From an uncultured Treponema sp. (GTDB lineage: Bacteria; Spirochaetota; Spirochaetia; Treponematales; Treponemataceae): 40,307 nucleotides of DNA. How positions within the stretch are numbered: the stretch's first letter is position 1; each line of letters opens with the position of its first letter. Shown here one piece after another: positions 25,295 through 34,463 of the stretch. A program made the position numbers and the translations under genes. Location: contig CAKUTI010000013.1 in assembly GCA_934691925.1 (NCBI GenBank), positions 1 to 40,307 on the forward strand, in the 5' to 3' direction. Under the pieces are notes generated by a model, which was given only the letters and a program-made list of their open reading frames with translations, was not told where the DNA came from and did no database searches.

Positions 25295-26037
25295 TTTGCG
25301 TTCTCCTGTGATGTAGTTGATGCGCTTCCGCTTGAATTGCCGCCAAAGTCAATATCTTTCAACTCGTAACCATCGAAAATATCGCTCAAAGCATTTGTTG
25401 TGTACTTGAGCTGGTCAAAGAAGATATTGAAATTATCAACAAATTCATCAGGATCTGTTCTTACTCTAAATCCTACAAAAGTCATTGTTTTTGGACCTGA
25501 GCGGAGTCTTGAATGCTGTCTGATATATGACGGAATTGAAACGATGACGTTTTTCCAGCCGTTGAATGCAAGATTGCCAGCAGGAAGTGTGTAAACCCGA
25601 CCGTCAGCATCACGAACAAGAAGGTCGATATAATAAAGATAATTTGCTCCCCAAATCCAGAAGTCAATCTGTGTAACAGTTCCTACGAATGGAATTTCAT
25701 AAGGCTTTCCGTCTTTCTCTGGATAAACTTCAAACCAGTTCTCGCCTTTGCGGAGATAGCTTGTCTGAACACCAAGAACTTTCGGTGTGTCGCCTTCTTT
25801 ATTGAAAACTTTGAGAGAATTCGGCTGAGCCTCAAAATAAGCCATTTTTGGATAGCCGTTGTCCTTGTCAATGTACGCACTTGTCTGGACATTCCAAGTA
25901 AAATCGTTCTCTCCAGCGTCATCAAAAGTCTCGATAACTCTTGTTTCTACTGCTCTAGAGCTAGGTTGTGCTGCTACAGGGACACAGAACGCAAGCAGAA
26001 GTGCAAGACTAGTAAAAACTACTACGCCCTTTTTCAT
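25291..26037 (-). CDS. flaA: Flagellar filament outer-layer (sheath) protein FlaA, first copy
   Basis: 248 residues, ATG preceded by AGGAG at six bases. A signal peptide (MKKGVVVFTSLALLLAFCVPVAAQ) directs it to the periplasm. It shares with its neighbour the FlaA pattern: VIETFDDAGENDFTW near 35, a SYLRKGENWFEVYP region near 92, GNLAFNGWKNVIVSIPS near 153 and GFRVRTDPDEF near 188, then IFFDQLKYTT. The C-terminus is Ser/Thr/Gly-rich. First gene of a two-gene operon whose promoter must lie in the 26038-26345 gap, which holds an inverted repeat (26061-26096). Confidence 0.9.
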   Translation of the reverse strand: MKKGVVVFTSLALLLAFCVPVAAQPSSRAVETRVIETFDDAGENDFTWNVQTSAYIDKDNGYPKMAYFEAQPNSLKVFNKEGDTPKVLGVQTSYLRKGENWFEVYPEKDGKPYEIPFVGTVTQIDFWIWGANYLYYIDLLVRDADGRVYTLPAGNLAFNGWKNVIVSIPSYIRQHSRLRSGPKTMTFVGFRVRTDPDEFVDNFNIFFDQLKYTTNALSDIFDGYELKDIDFGGNSSGSASTTSQENAK

Positions 26038-26060
26038 TCAAAACTCCTTCATTTTTATAA

Positions 26061-26096
26061 CGGTTTTCATATTATCGTCAGATATTGCGAAAACCG
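26061..26096. promoter_or_regulatory. Inverted repeat upstream of flaA
   Basis: CGGTTTTC (26061-26068) and GAAAACCG (26089-26096) are perfect 8-bp arms around 20 bases. The loop, read on the minus strand, includes GACGATAA, one base from the flagellar sigma-28 -10 consensus GCCGATAA; no matching TAAA -35 element is found at 15 bases. It lies 24 bases before the flaA start and may be an operator or leader hairpin. Confidence 0.4.
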
Positions 26097-26272
26097 CTAG
26101 AAAGTTCTTTTTTATCCAACTTTTTTAAAAGTTAAACAATCGAATACAATTATATTTCCAGCACATATCTTTGTCAAATAATTTTCAAAAAGATTTGCCA
26201 ATAATTCATCTCTGAGCCAAGTTTTCTTCCATATATTTTTCGCCGTTCGATAAAAAACGAACTTGATTTTTC

Positions 26273-26301
26273 TTGAAATAAAGCATTTTTAGACTTATGA
26301 T
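26273..26301 (+). promoter_or_regulatory. Promoter of the aldolase gene
   Basis: TTGAAA (26273-26278), 17 bases, TATGAT (26296-26301): a near-consensus sigma-70 promoter about 45 bases before the ATG. AAGGAG at 26332-26337 is the ribosome site. Confidence 0.68.
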
Positions 26302-26345
26302 TTATTCATATTGAAACAGCAAAACAATAAAAAGGAGATTTTCCG

Positions 26346-27344
26346 ATGGTAAGCTACAAAGATTTAGGTCTTGTGAACACAAAAGATATGTTTGCAAAGG
26401 CAATCAAGGGCGGATATGCGATTCCAGCCTACAATTTCAACAACATGGAACAGATGCAGGCGATTATTCAGGCTTGTGTCGAGACAAAATCGCCTGTAAT
26501 TTTGCAGGTTTCAAAAGGCGCGAGACAGTACGCTGACAAATTCATTCTGCGGAACATGGCACGCGGAGCGGTTGAATACGCGCACGAGCTTGGCTGCGAC
26601 ATTCCGATTGTTCTTCATCTTGACCACGGTCCGAACTTTGAAGTCGCAAAAGACTGCATTGACAACGGTTTCTCGTCTGTAATGATTGACGGTTCTTCTC
26701 TTCCGTATGATGAAAATGTCGCCCTCACAAAAAAAGTCGTTGAATATGCGCACCAGTTTGACGTTACTGTTGAAGCCGAGCTCGGCGTTTTGGCAGGAGT
26801 TGAGGACGAAGTAAGCGCGGCGGAAAGCCATTACACAAAGCCAGAGGAAGTTATCGACTTCACTTCAAAGACAGGCTGCGACTCGCTTGCAATCTCAATC
26901 GGAACTTCACACGGAAGATGCAAATTCACGCCTGAGCAGTGCACAAGAAACTCAGATGGAATTTTGATTCCTCCGCCGCTCGCTTTTGACGTTCTTGCGG
27001 AAATCGAGAAAAAACTTCCGGGCTTCCCGATTGTTCTTCACGGCTCATCTTCTGTTCCAATCGAATATGTGAAAATGATTGAGCAGTACGGCGGAAAAAT
27101 TCCTGATTCAGTCGGAATTCCAGAGGAGCAGCTTAGAAAAGCGGCAAAATCGGCTGTATGCAAAATCAACATCGATTCTGACGGACGGCTTGCAATGACG
27201 GCTCTCGTAAGAAAAGTTCTTTCTGAACATCCGGAGGAATTCGATCCAAGAAAATATCTCGGACCTGCGCGCGATGAGCTTAAGAAAATGTATATGCACA
27301 AAAACATCGACGTTCTCGGCTCAGCTGGACACGCTTTGGACTAA
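26346..27344 (+). CDS. fba: Class II fructose-1,6-bisphosphate aldolase
   Basis: 332 residues. The enzyme cleaves fructose-1,6-bisphosphate to dihydroxyacetone phosphate and glyceraldehyde-3-phosphate in the cytoplasm. Zinc and catalytic residues are visible: VLHLDHG (Asp93, His94), VEAELG (Glu144), GTSHGRCKF (His189) and VLHGSSSV (His about 231), with the phosphate-binding INIDSDGRLAMTA at about 274. Length and spacing fit the type of class II aldolase found in Treponema and Helicobacter rather than the 358-residue E. coli type. Monocistronic: own promoter and a bidirectional terminator. Confidence 0.95.
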   Translation: MVSYKDLGLVNTKDMFAKAIKGGYAIPAYNFNNMEQMQAIIQACVETKSPVILQVSKGARQYADKFILRNMARGAVEYAHELGCDIPIVLHLDHGPNFEVAKDCIDNGFSSVMIDGSSLPYDENVALTKKVVEYAHQFDVTVEAELGVLAGVEDEVSAAESHYTKPEEVIDFTSKTGCDSLAISIGTSHGRCKFTPEQCTRNSDGILIPPPLAFDVLAEIEKKLPGFPIVLHGSSSVPIEYVKMIEQYGGKIPDSVGIPEEQLRKAAKSAVCKINIDSDGRLAMTALVRKVLSEHPEEFDPRKYLGPARDELKKMYMHKNIDVLGSAGHALD

Positions 27345-27384
27345 TGAAAAAAATAAAAGCGGATAATTCAAAACTCGCATAAAA

Positions 27385-27423
27385 AAGCCCTTCGGATTTC
27401 GTAAAATAAAATCTGAAAGGCTT
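27385..27423. terminator. Bidirectional terminator between fba and ilvB
   Basis: AAGCCCTTCGGATTT and AAATCTGAAAGGCTT pair (one mismatch, one G:U) around a nine-base loop; T-rich sequence follows on the plus strand and TTTTTTATG on the minus strand. It serves the two converging genes. The 27424-27513 gap has nothing else. Confidence 0.85.
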
Positions 27424-27513
27424 TCTTTTTTATTTTGCCATTCACAGACGCAACGGCATTTTCATTTCAAAAACAACATTGCGCCCGCAAGCATTTAAAA
27501 ACTTTGACTAAAA

Positions 27514-29241
27514 CTAGTTCTCGTAAGCCATCATCTGCTCGTCGATTGGCTTTCCAGGAATCGCCATCGGAAGAATCATCTCGTCAATGTCAATCTGAAC
27601 ATCGACAATGCACGGCTCGTCCGAGTCAAAAGCTTTTTTGAATTCCTTGTCGAATTCGGAATTATTTTTTGCCTTGTAATATCCGATTCCGTAAGCGTCA
27701 GCCAGTTTTTTCCAGTCCGGACCGAAATCAAGAGTTGTGTGGCTGTAGCGTTTTTCATAGAAAAGTTTCTGCCAAACGCGAACATTTCCGAGCGTGCCGT
27801 TGTTCACAAGCACAATCACAATTGGAAGATTGTAGCGTCTAATCGTGCAAAGCTCGTTGCAGTTCATTCTAAAAGAGCCGTCGCCTGCAACCGCCACAAC
27901 GCGGCTTTTCGGATTTCCGACTTGGCTTCCGATTGCGGCCCCAGTTCCAAACCCCATTGTTCCAAGTCCGCCTGACGTGACAAACCTTCTTGACTTTCCA
28001 AAAGGATAGAACTGCGCTGTCCACATCTGATGCTGGCCGACCTCAGTTGTGATAAACGCGTCGTCGCCTGCATATTTATGGACAGTTTCAAGCATAAATT
28101 TCGGATTTACATAGTTTTCTTTTTCTTCAAAATATGCAGATGGAACATCTTTTTTCCATTCTTCAATCTTTTTAAGCCACGGAGAATGGTCTTTTTTCTG
28201 AATCAAAGGAAGAAGCCGCTGTAAAATCGATTTTATGTCTCCGACAAGGCTTGCCCCCGCAGGAATATTCTTGTTGATTTCAGCAGGATCGATGTCAATA
28301 TGGAAGACGGTCGCATTAGAGGCGAATTTTTTCGGGTCGCCGATTACGCGGTCTGAAAAGCGCGAGCCAAGCGCCAAAACCAAGTCGCTTTCCGTAACAG
28401 CCATATTGCTCGCACGAGTTCCGTGCATTCCGACCATCCAAGTGCAAAGCGGATTTGAAGCTGGAAAAACATCGCGCGCCATAAGGCTTTCGCTAACTGG
28501 AATCTGGGCTTTTTCCGCAAATTCGAGAAGCTCTTTTTCAGCTCCTGAAATCTTGATTCCGCCGCCTGCATAAATCACTGGCCGCTCGGATTTATTGATG
28601 ATTTCTGCGGCTTTTGCGATTTCCTCATCAGACGGAACATTCACAGAAACCACGCGCTTGAAATTAGGATTTTCTTCTATTAATACTGAAAGTCCGTGCC
28701 CGTTGTCGCTTTTTGAAAGCGGCTCAAACTCGCACTCTTTCGCCGTAACATCTTTCGGAATATCGATTAAGACAGGACCAGGTCTTCCAGATTTCGCGAT
28801 TATGAAAGCCTCGCGGAAAGTTTTAGCCAAGTCTTTCACATCTTTTACGATAAAATTGTGCTTTGTGATTGGCAAAGTAACGCCCGTGATGTCAATCTCC
28901 TGAAAAGTGTCCTTTCCGAGAAGCGGAGTTCCGACATTGCACGTGATTGCCACAACAGGAACAGAATCCATATACGCAGTCGCAATTCCTGTAACGAGAT
29001 TTGTCGCGCCAGGGCCTGAAGTCGCCATGCAGACTCCGACTTTTCCAGTTGTGCGCGCATATCCGTCGGCAGCATGAGCCGCAGCCTGCTCGTGGGCAGT
29101 TAAAATATGACGGATTCTATCCTGATTCTTATAGAGGGCATCGTAAATATTCAAGATATTTCCGCCCGGATAACCAAAAACAGTGTCAACGCCCTGTTCA
29201 ACAAGACATTCGATTACAATTTGAGAGCCGTTTATTTTCAT
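27514..29241 (-). CDS. ilvB: Acetolactate synthase, catalytic (large) subunit
   Basis: 575 residues, as usual for the family. It joins two pyruvates to acetolactate, or pyruvate and 2-oxobutyrate to acetohydroxybutyrate, the first common step of valine, leucine and isoleucine synthesis. Visible motifs: FGYPGGNIL and the TPP-activating HEQAAAHAADGYAR (Glu about 51); SGPGATNLVTGIATAYMDS; the FAD-region ERPVIYAGGG; and the TPP-binding GDGSFRMN...NNGTLG near 435-465. No regulatory subunit gene (ilvN/ilvH) is next to it, so feedback control by a small subunit would require a distant gene. Divergent from mglB with its own promoter. Confidence 0.95.
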   Translation of the reverse strand: MKINGSQIVIECLVEQGVDTVFGYPGGNILNIYDALYKNQDRIRHILTAHEQAAAHAADGYARTTGKVGVCMATSGPGATNLVTGIATAYMDSVPVVAITCNVGTPLLGKDTFQEIDITGVTLPITKHNFIVKDVKDLAKTFREAFIIAKSGRPGPVLIDIPKDVTAKECEFEPLSKSDNGHGLSVLIEENPNFKRVVSVNVPSDEEIAKAAEIINKSERPVIYAGGGIKISGAEKELLEFAEKAQIPVSESLMARDVFPASNPLCTWMVGMHGTRASNMAVTESDLVLALGSRFSDRVIGDPKKFASNATVFHIDIDPAEINKNIPAGASLVGDIKSILQRLLPLIQKKDHSPWLKKIEEWKKDVPSAYFEEKENYVNPKFMLETVHKYAGDDAFITTEVGQHQMWTAQFYPFGKSRRFVTSGGLGTMGFGTGAAIGSQVGNPKSRVVAVAGDGSFRMNCNELCTIRRYNLPIVIVLVNNGTLGNVRVWQKLFYEKRYSHTTLDFGPDWKKLADAYGIGYYKAKNNSEFDKEFKKAFDSDEPCIVDVQIDIDEMILPMAIPGKPIDEQMMAYEN

Positions 29242-29278
29242 TATGACAGTTTCCTACCGTTACTTATTTTTTATTCCG

Positions 29279-29307
29279 ATTTTAATGAATTTCTCACTTA
29301 TCTTCAA
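29279..29307 (-). promoter_or_regulatory. Promoter of ilvB
   Basis: Minus strand TTGAAG (29307-29302), 17 bases, TAAAAT (29284-29279), about 38 bases before the ATG at 29241. The short leader leaves no room for a classical leader-peptide attenuator. Confidence 0.6.
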
Positions 29308-29323
29308 TCTGAATGAAAATTAT

Positions 29324-30596
<1,273 letters not shown>

Positions 30597-30782
30597 AAAG
30601 ATGTCAAAGTTTGGATTCTGCTGCCATTTTGAACCTGTTTCAAAATCCATATGAAAGATGATGAATCAAAGCAGACGCTGTAGAATTCGAATTCAAAAAT
30701 GGCAACAGTTTTTAGACAGTCTTTTTAACGGGAATATTCTGCTTGCGCAAAGACAGGCGGGATATTCTCTCTTTTCCACATT

Positions 30783-30800
30783 TTCCGCGTTGCTGCGGAA
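30783..30800 (+). promoter_or_regulatory. Hairpin between mglB and mglA
   Basis: TTCCGC (30783-30788) and GCGGAA (30795-30800) form a 6-bp stem without a T-run. It is located in the 233-base mglB-mglA gap, which has no gene; such stems can protect the upstream mRNA and set a higher mglB dose. A partial terminator is also possible. Confidence 0.4.
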
Positions 30801-30829
30801 CTTTCCCCAAAATATGCATTGGAGTCTGA

Positions 30830-32323
30830 ATGAGCGAGTATCTACTTGAATTAAAAAATCTTTCAAAATCATTTGGAAAAAACAAAGTCCTTAACGGAAT
30901 AAACATAACTTTAAAAAAAGGCTCAGTTTTAGGACTTATGGGCGAAAACGGAGCCGGAAAATCAACAATGATGAAATGCCTCTTCGGAATTTACGCGAAA
31001 GACGAGGGGCAGATTTTTCTTGACGGAAAGCCGATAGATTTTTCAAGCCCGAAAGAGGCACTTGAAAACGGCGTTTCAATGGTTCATCAGGAATTGAACC
31101 AGTGTCTTGACAGAACAGTAATGGACAACCTGTTCCTTGGCCGCTATCCGAAAAAATTTGGAGTGGTTGACGAAAAAAGAATGTTCAAGGAATCGAGCAG
31201 GCTTTTCAGCTCGCTGAAAATGAATGTCAACCCGAACACTATAATGAGAACAATGTCCGTGTCTCAGCGTCAAATGGTGGAAATCGCAAAAGCAGTCTCG
31301 TACAATGCGAAAATAATTGTGCTTGACGAGCCGACATCATCTTTGACCGAGCCGGAAATAAATAAACTTTTTGCAATAGTGCGGGATTTAAAGGCGAAAG
31401 GAGTCTCTTTTGTCTATATTTCCCACAAAATGGACGAAATTTTTCAGATTTGCGACGAGATTTCCGTTCTGCGCGACGGAAACATGGTCTATCAGAAAAA
31501 TGTAAAAGACTCGAAAATGGAAGAGCTGATTTCAGCGATGGTCGGACGCTCGCTCGACAAGCGTTTTCCTGACGTTACAAACAGTCCGGGAAAAGATTAT
31601 CTTGAAATCAGAAATCTTTCGACAAAATACGCGCCGCATCTTGAAGATATTTCGTTCACGGTCAAAAAAGGCGAGATTTTCGGGCTTTACGGTCTTGTTG
31701 GAGCTGGACGAAGCGAGCTTTTGGAATCGATTTTCGGCGTAAGGACAATTTCAAAAGGCGAAATCATTCTTGACGGGAAAAAATTAAGATTCAAGTCTCC
31801 AAAAGATGCGATGAACTACAATTTTGCGATGGTTACGGAAGAGCGCAAGCTCAACGGAATGTTTGCGAAAGACACAATAGAGTTCAACACGTGCATAACA
31901 AATCTTGAGCAGTACAAAAAATTCGGACTGCTTTCTTCAAGAAAAATGCGCGATGCGGCAAACCGTGAAATCAAGAAAATCCACACGAAATGCGTTTCGG
32001 CTGACGAGCTTATCTCGTCGCTTTCAGGCGGGAACCAGCAGAAAGTCATAATCGGAAAATGGCTTGAGCGCGAGCCTGACGTGCTTCTTCTTGACGAGCC
32101 AACGAGAGGAATCGATGTCGGCGCGAAATACGAAATCTACCAGCTGATAATCCAGATGGCAACGGAAGGCAAGACGATTATCGTTGTTTCGAGCGAAATG
32201 CCGGAGATTCTTGGAATAACAAACAGAATCGCTGTTATGTCGAACCACAGGCTAGCAGGAATCGTAAACACAAAGGACACTGACCAGGAAGCTCTTTTGA
32301 GGCTCTCTGACAAATACCTGTAG
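30830..32323 (+). CDS. mglA: Galactose/methyl-galactoside ABC transporter, ATP-binding protein
   Basis: 497 residues with two fused ATPase domains, the layout of MglA, RbsA and XylG. First domain: Walker A GENGAGKST (about 38-46), signature MSVSQRQMVEIAKA, Walker B IIVLDEPTSSL. Second domain: degenerate Walker A GLVGAGRSE, intact signature LSGGNQQKV, Walker B VLLLDEPTRGID. The altered second Walker A is normal for the family. Cytoplasmic, bound to the membrane subunit. GGAG lies five bases before the ATG. The context (MglB with calcium loop) indicates galactose or glucose. Confidence 0.95.
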   Translation: MSEYLLELKNLSKSFGKNKVLNGINITLKKGSVLGLMGENGAGKSTMMKCLFGIYAKDEGQIFLDGKPIDFSSPKEALENGVSMVHQELNQCLDRTVMDNLFLGRYPKKFGVVDEKRMFKESSRLFSSLKMNVNPNTIMRTMSVSQRQMVEIAKAVSYNAKIIVLDEPTSSLTEPEINKLFAIVRDLKAKGVSFVYISHKMDEIFQICDEISVLRDGNMVYQKNVKDSKMEELISAMVGRSLDKRFPDVTNSPGKDYLEIRNLSTKYAPHLEDISFTVKKGEIFGLYGLVGAGRSELLESIFGVRTISKGEIILDGKKLRFKSPKDAMNYNFAMVTEERKLNGMFAKDTIEFNTCITNLEQYKKFGLLSSRKMRDAANREIKKIHTKCVSADELISSLSGGNQQKVIIGKWLEREPDVLLLDEPTRGIDVGAKYEIYQLIIQMATEGKTIIVVSSEMPEILGITNRIAVMSNHRLAGIVNTKDTDQEALLRLSDKYL

Positions 32324-32490
32324 CGTTAGCGCTGGAGCAGGCGCGAAGCGTTGCGAGGCGAGCAAGCAAAGCGCGCGAACTGAGCAATGAAGCGATAGCG
32401 TAACCTGCGAGTTTTCTAAAAAAAAACTCGCACGACATAGCGACCCGAGCAAAGCGAGGGGAACGCCCAAAAACATTTAAGGAGAAAAAT
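32324..32490 (+). repeat. GC-rich repetitive spacer with hairpin between mglA and mglC
   Basis: 167 bases of GCGAAGCG/GCGAGGCG/AAAGCGCGCG/AAGCGATAGCG-like short repeats, unlike the AT-rich neighbours. It contains a 10-bp perfect hairpin, TGCGAGTTTT (32406-32415) with AAAACTCGCA (32423-32432). No coding frame is credible. A related AAGCGAG string occurs at 34350-34356. Probably a dispersed intergenic repeat inside the operon; the ribosome site AAGGAG for mglC follows it. Confidence 0.55.
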
Positions 32491-34131
32491 ATGGCTGAAA
32501 TTATGGCACTTCACGACAATCCGAAAATAAAGGAATTTCAAAATAAACTTCACGAGCTGCGCTCAAACGGCGTGAACAAAATCACAGAAATCAAGCAGGC
32601 AGTTCACAAGGCAAAAAAAAATCCGATGATTGAATACGCCGAAAAGCCAAAAATTCTTGCACAATACAAGGTTCAGCTTGAAGAGGCGGAAAAAGTCGCA
32701 AGAAAAAATCATGAGGAGGACAAGGCGGTTACAAAAGAAGCCCTCGCCTACTCAAACAAGGCCGCGAAAGATTACATAAATGCAGTAAATATAGAACAAA
32801 ACAAGAAAATCGCTGATGAAAAAACGGCTTACGCGGCGGAAATTCAGAAAATCAAGGCGGAAGGAACAGCGAGAATCGCAGAAGCGAAATCTCCTGCGGA
32901 CAAGGCGACAGCGAAATACGAGCTTAAATCTGAGCTTTTTGACGCAAAAAATCGAAGCCAGACAATAATCGACCGCTGCAAGGACGCAAAAAAACAGGCT
33001 TTCACCGACCATGTGACAATCAACAGAGGCTTGAGGAATGAAAAATCGAATTTTGCGGAAGATATCCAGCTTTCGTTCATAAATTATGTGAACAATTTCA
33101 AGTTTTCAAAGTTTTTCCTTGACAACGGACTTTACATCGCGATTGCGGTTTTCTTTATCGTCTGCATTGCGGTTGCGCCGGCGATTGGAGCTGGAAATCT
33201 TTTGACTTTGCCTAACATCTTCACGATTCTCGAGCAGTCGTCAACAAGAATGTTCTACGCGCTTGGAGTTGCGGGCTTGATTCTTCTTGCAGGAACGGAC
33301 TTGAGCGTTGGACGAATGGTCGCAATGGGTTCGGTTGTTACAGGACTTATTCTCCACCCGGGAACGAACATCGTAAAATTTTTCAATATGGGACCATGGA
33401 ATTTCACTGCCCTTCCGATGGGAATCCGACTGATTCTCGCGCTCGTGCTTTCAGTTTTGCTTTGTACGGCGTTCTGCTCATTTGCAGGCGTTTTCACTGC
33501 GAAGCTTAAAATCCATCCGTTTATTTCAACACTCGCCTCGCAGCTTATTATTTACGGACTTTTGTTCTTTGGAACGACAGGAACTCCGGTCGGCTCGATT
33601 GACGCGAACGTAAAAGACTTGATTGGAGGAAGATGGACGCTCGGAATTATCAACGGCGAGCTGGTAACGTTTCCAAAACTGATTATTCCTGCGATTATCG
33701 CGATTATTGCAGCGTGGTTCATCTGGAACAAGACAACTTTCGGAAAAAATATGTACGCAGTCGGCGGAAACGCAGAGGCGGCGGCAGTCTCAGGAATTTC
33801 TGTTTTCTGGGTTACGATGGGCGTATTTATAATGGCAGGAATTTTCTACGGCTGCGGAGCATTTCTTGAAGCGTTCAGGGCAAATGCGAGCGCAGGAACG
33901 GGACAGGGCTACGAGATGGATGCAATTGCGGCGTGCGTAGTCGGCGGAATCTCGTTCAACGGAGGAATCGGAAAAATCGGCGGAGCGGCAATCGGCGTTG
34001 TAATCTTCACAAGCCTGACCTACTGCCTCACGTTCCTTCACATCGACACGAACTTGCAGTTTGTTTTCAAGGGTTTGATTATCATTGCGGCGGTCGCGCT
34101 TGACTCAATCAAGTATTTGAAGAGAAAGTAA
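32491..34131 (+). CDS. mglC: Galactose/methyl-galactoside ABC transporter permease with N-terminal coiled-coil extension
   Basis: 546 residues. From about residue 206 it is a normal ~340-residue MglC/RbsC permease: several membrane spans (GLYIAIAVFFIVCIAVAP first), AGTDLSVGRMVAMGSVV, the cytoplasmic coupling loop with GGNAEAAAVSGI, and AACVVGGISFNGGIGKIGGA. Before it stand ~205 charged residues (mostly Lys, Glu, Ala) with coiled-coil character and no signal peptide, ending in AEDIQLSFINYVNNF. That extension is not part of the MglC family as I know it. The ATG has a good ribosome site, and no alternative start exists near the first span, so the extension is very likely translated. Last gene of mglBAC. 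Confidence 0.92.
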   Translation: MAEIMALHDNPKIKEFQNKLHELRSNGVNKITEIKQAVHKAKKNPMIEYAEKPKILAQYKVQLEEAEKVARKNHEEDKAVTKEALAYSNKAAKDYINAVNIEQNKKIADEKTAYAAEIQKIKAEGTARIAEAKSPADKATAKYELKSELFDAKNRSQTIIDRCKDAKKQAFTDHVTINRGLRNEKSNFAEDIQLSFINYVNNFKFSKFFLDNGLYIAIAVFFIVCIAVAPAIGAGNLLTLPNIFTILEQSSTRMFYALGVAGLILLAGTDLSVGRMVAMGSVVTGLILHPGTNIVKFFNMGPWNFTALPMGIRLILALVLSVLLCTAFCSFAGVFTAKLKIHPFISTLASQLIIYGLLFFGTTGTPVGSIDANVKDLIGGRWTLGIINGELVTFPKLIIPAIIAIIAAWFIWNKTTFGKNMYAVGGNAEAAAVSGISVFWVTMGVFIMAGIFYGCGAFLEAFRANASAGTGQGYEMDAIAACVVGGISFNGGIGKIGGAAIGVVIFTSLTYCLTFLHIDTNLQFVFKGLIIIAAVALDSIKYLKRK

Positions 34132-34154
34132 AAAGCGGCAAAAAAAATGCTGTC

Positions 34155-34198
34155 ATGCTGAATCATCGCCGAAAGGAGCTGGTTCAGCATTTTTTTTT
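34155..34198 (+). terminator. Terminator of the mgl operon
   Basis: ATGCTGAA (34155-34162) pairs with TTCAGCAT (34183-34190), followed by eight T. The inner part may pair weakly. Confidence 0.8.
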
Positions 34199-34463
34199 AT
34201 TTTCTGAACAAAAGCGAAAATGAAACACAGATTGACACGGATTTTTCACAGATAAAAGCGGATTTTTTGTCAATAATTTTATAGATTTCGAATCGAAGTG
34301 AGGGGCAAAACAACGTGCTTTCACTTTCATTTTTACAGATTCCGAAACAAAGCGAGCAGAAACCTGCTCGAGTTCAGAATGACACGACACATTCTTTTTT
34401 CTCACTTAACCAAAATCGCAAAATTCAGTTTCGGCAAGGAAGATTTTTCATTAGAATCTTGAT
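34199..34463. repeat. Repeat-rich intergenic DNA after mglC
   Basis: No gene. It contains a 20-base direct repeat with four mismatches (AGATTTCGAATCGAAGTGAG at 34283 and AGATTCCGAAACAAAGCGAG at 34337) and a perfect 7-bp hairpin CGAGCAG-AAAC-CTGCTCG (34353-34370). The CACAGATTGACACGG string near 34230 looks like dispersed intergenic repeat sequence. It must also contain the promoter of the ATP-grasp gene, for which I see no clear candidate. Confidence 0.45.

Noticed and set aside
30658..30849. A small gene between mglB and mglA
   Set aside because: It overlaps the mglA start, has no ribosome site and reads as random sequence.
32406..32432. The mglA-mglC hairpin as a terminator
   Set aside because: Its loop is A-rich and no T-run follows on the plus strand; mglC would otherwise be uncoupled from its operon without a visible promoter.
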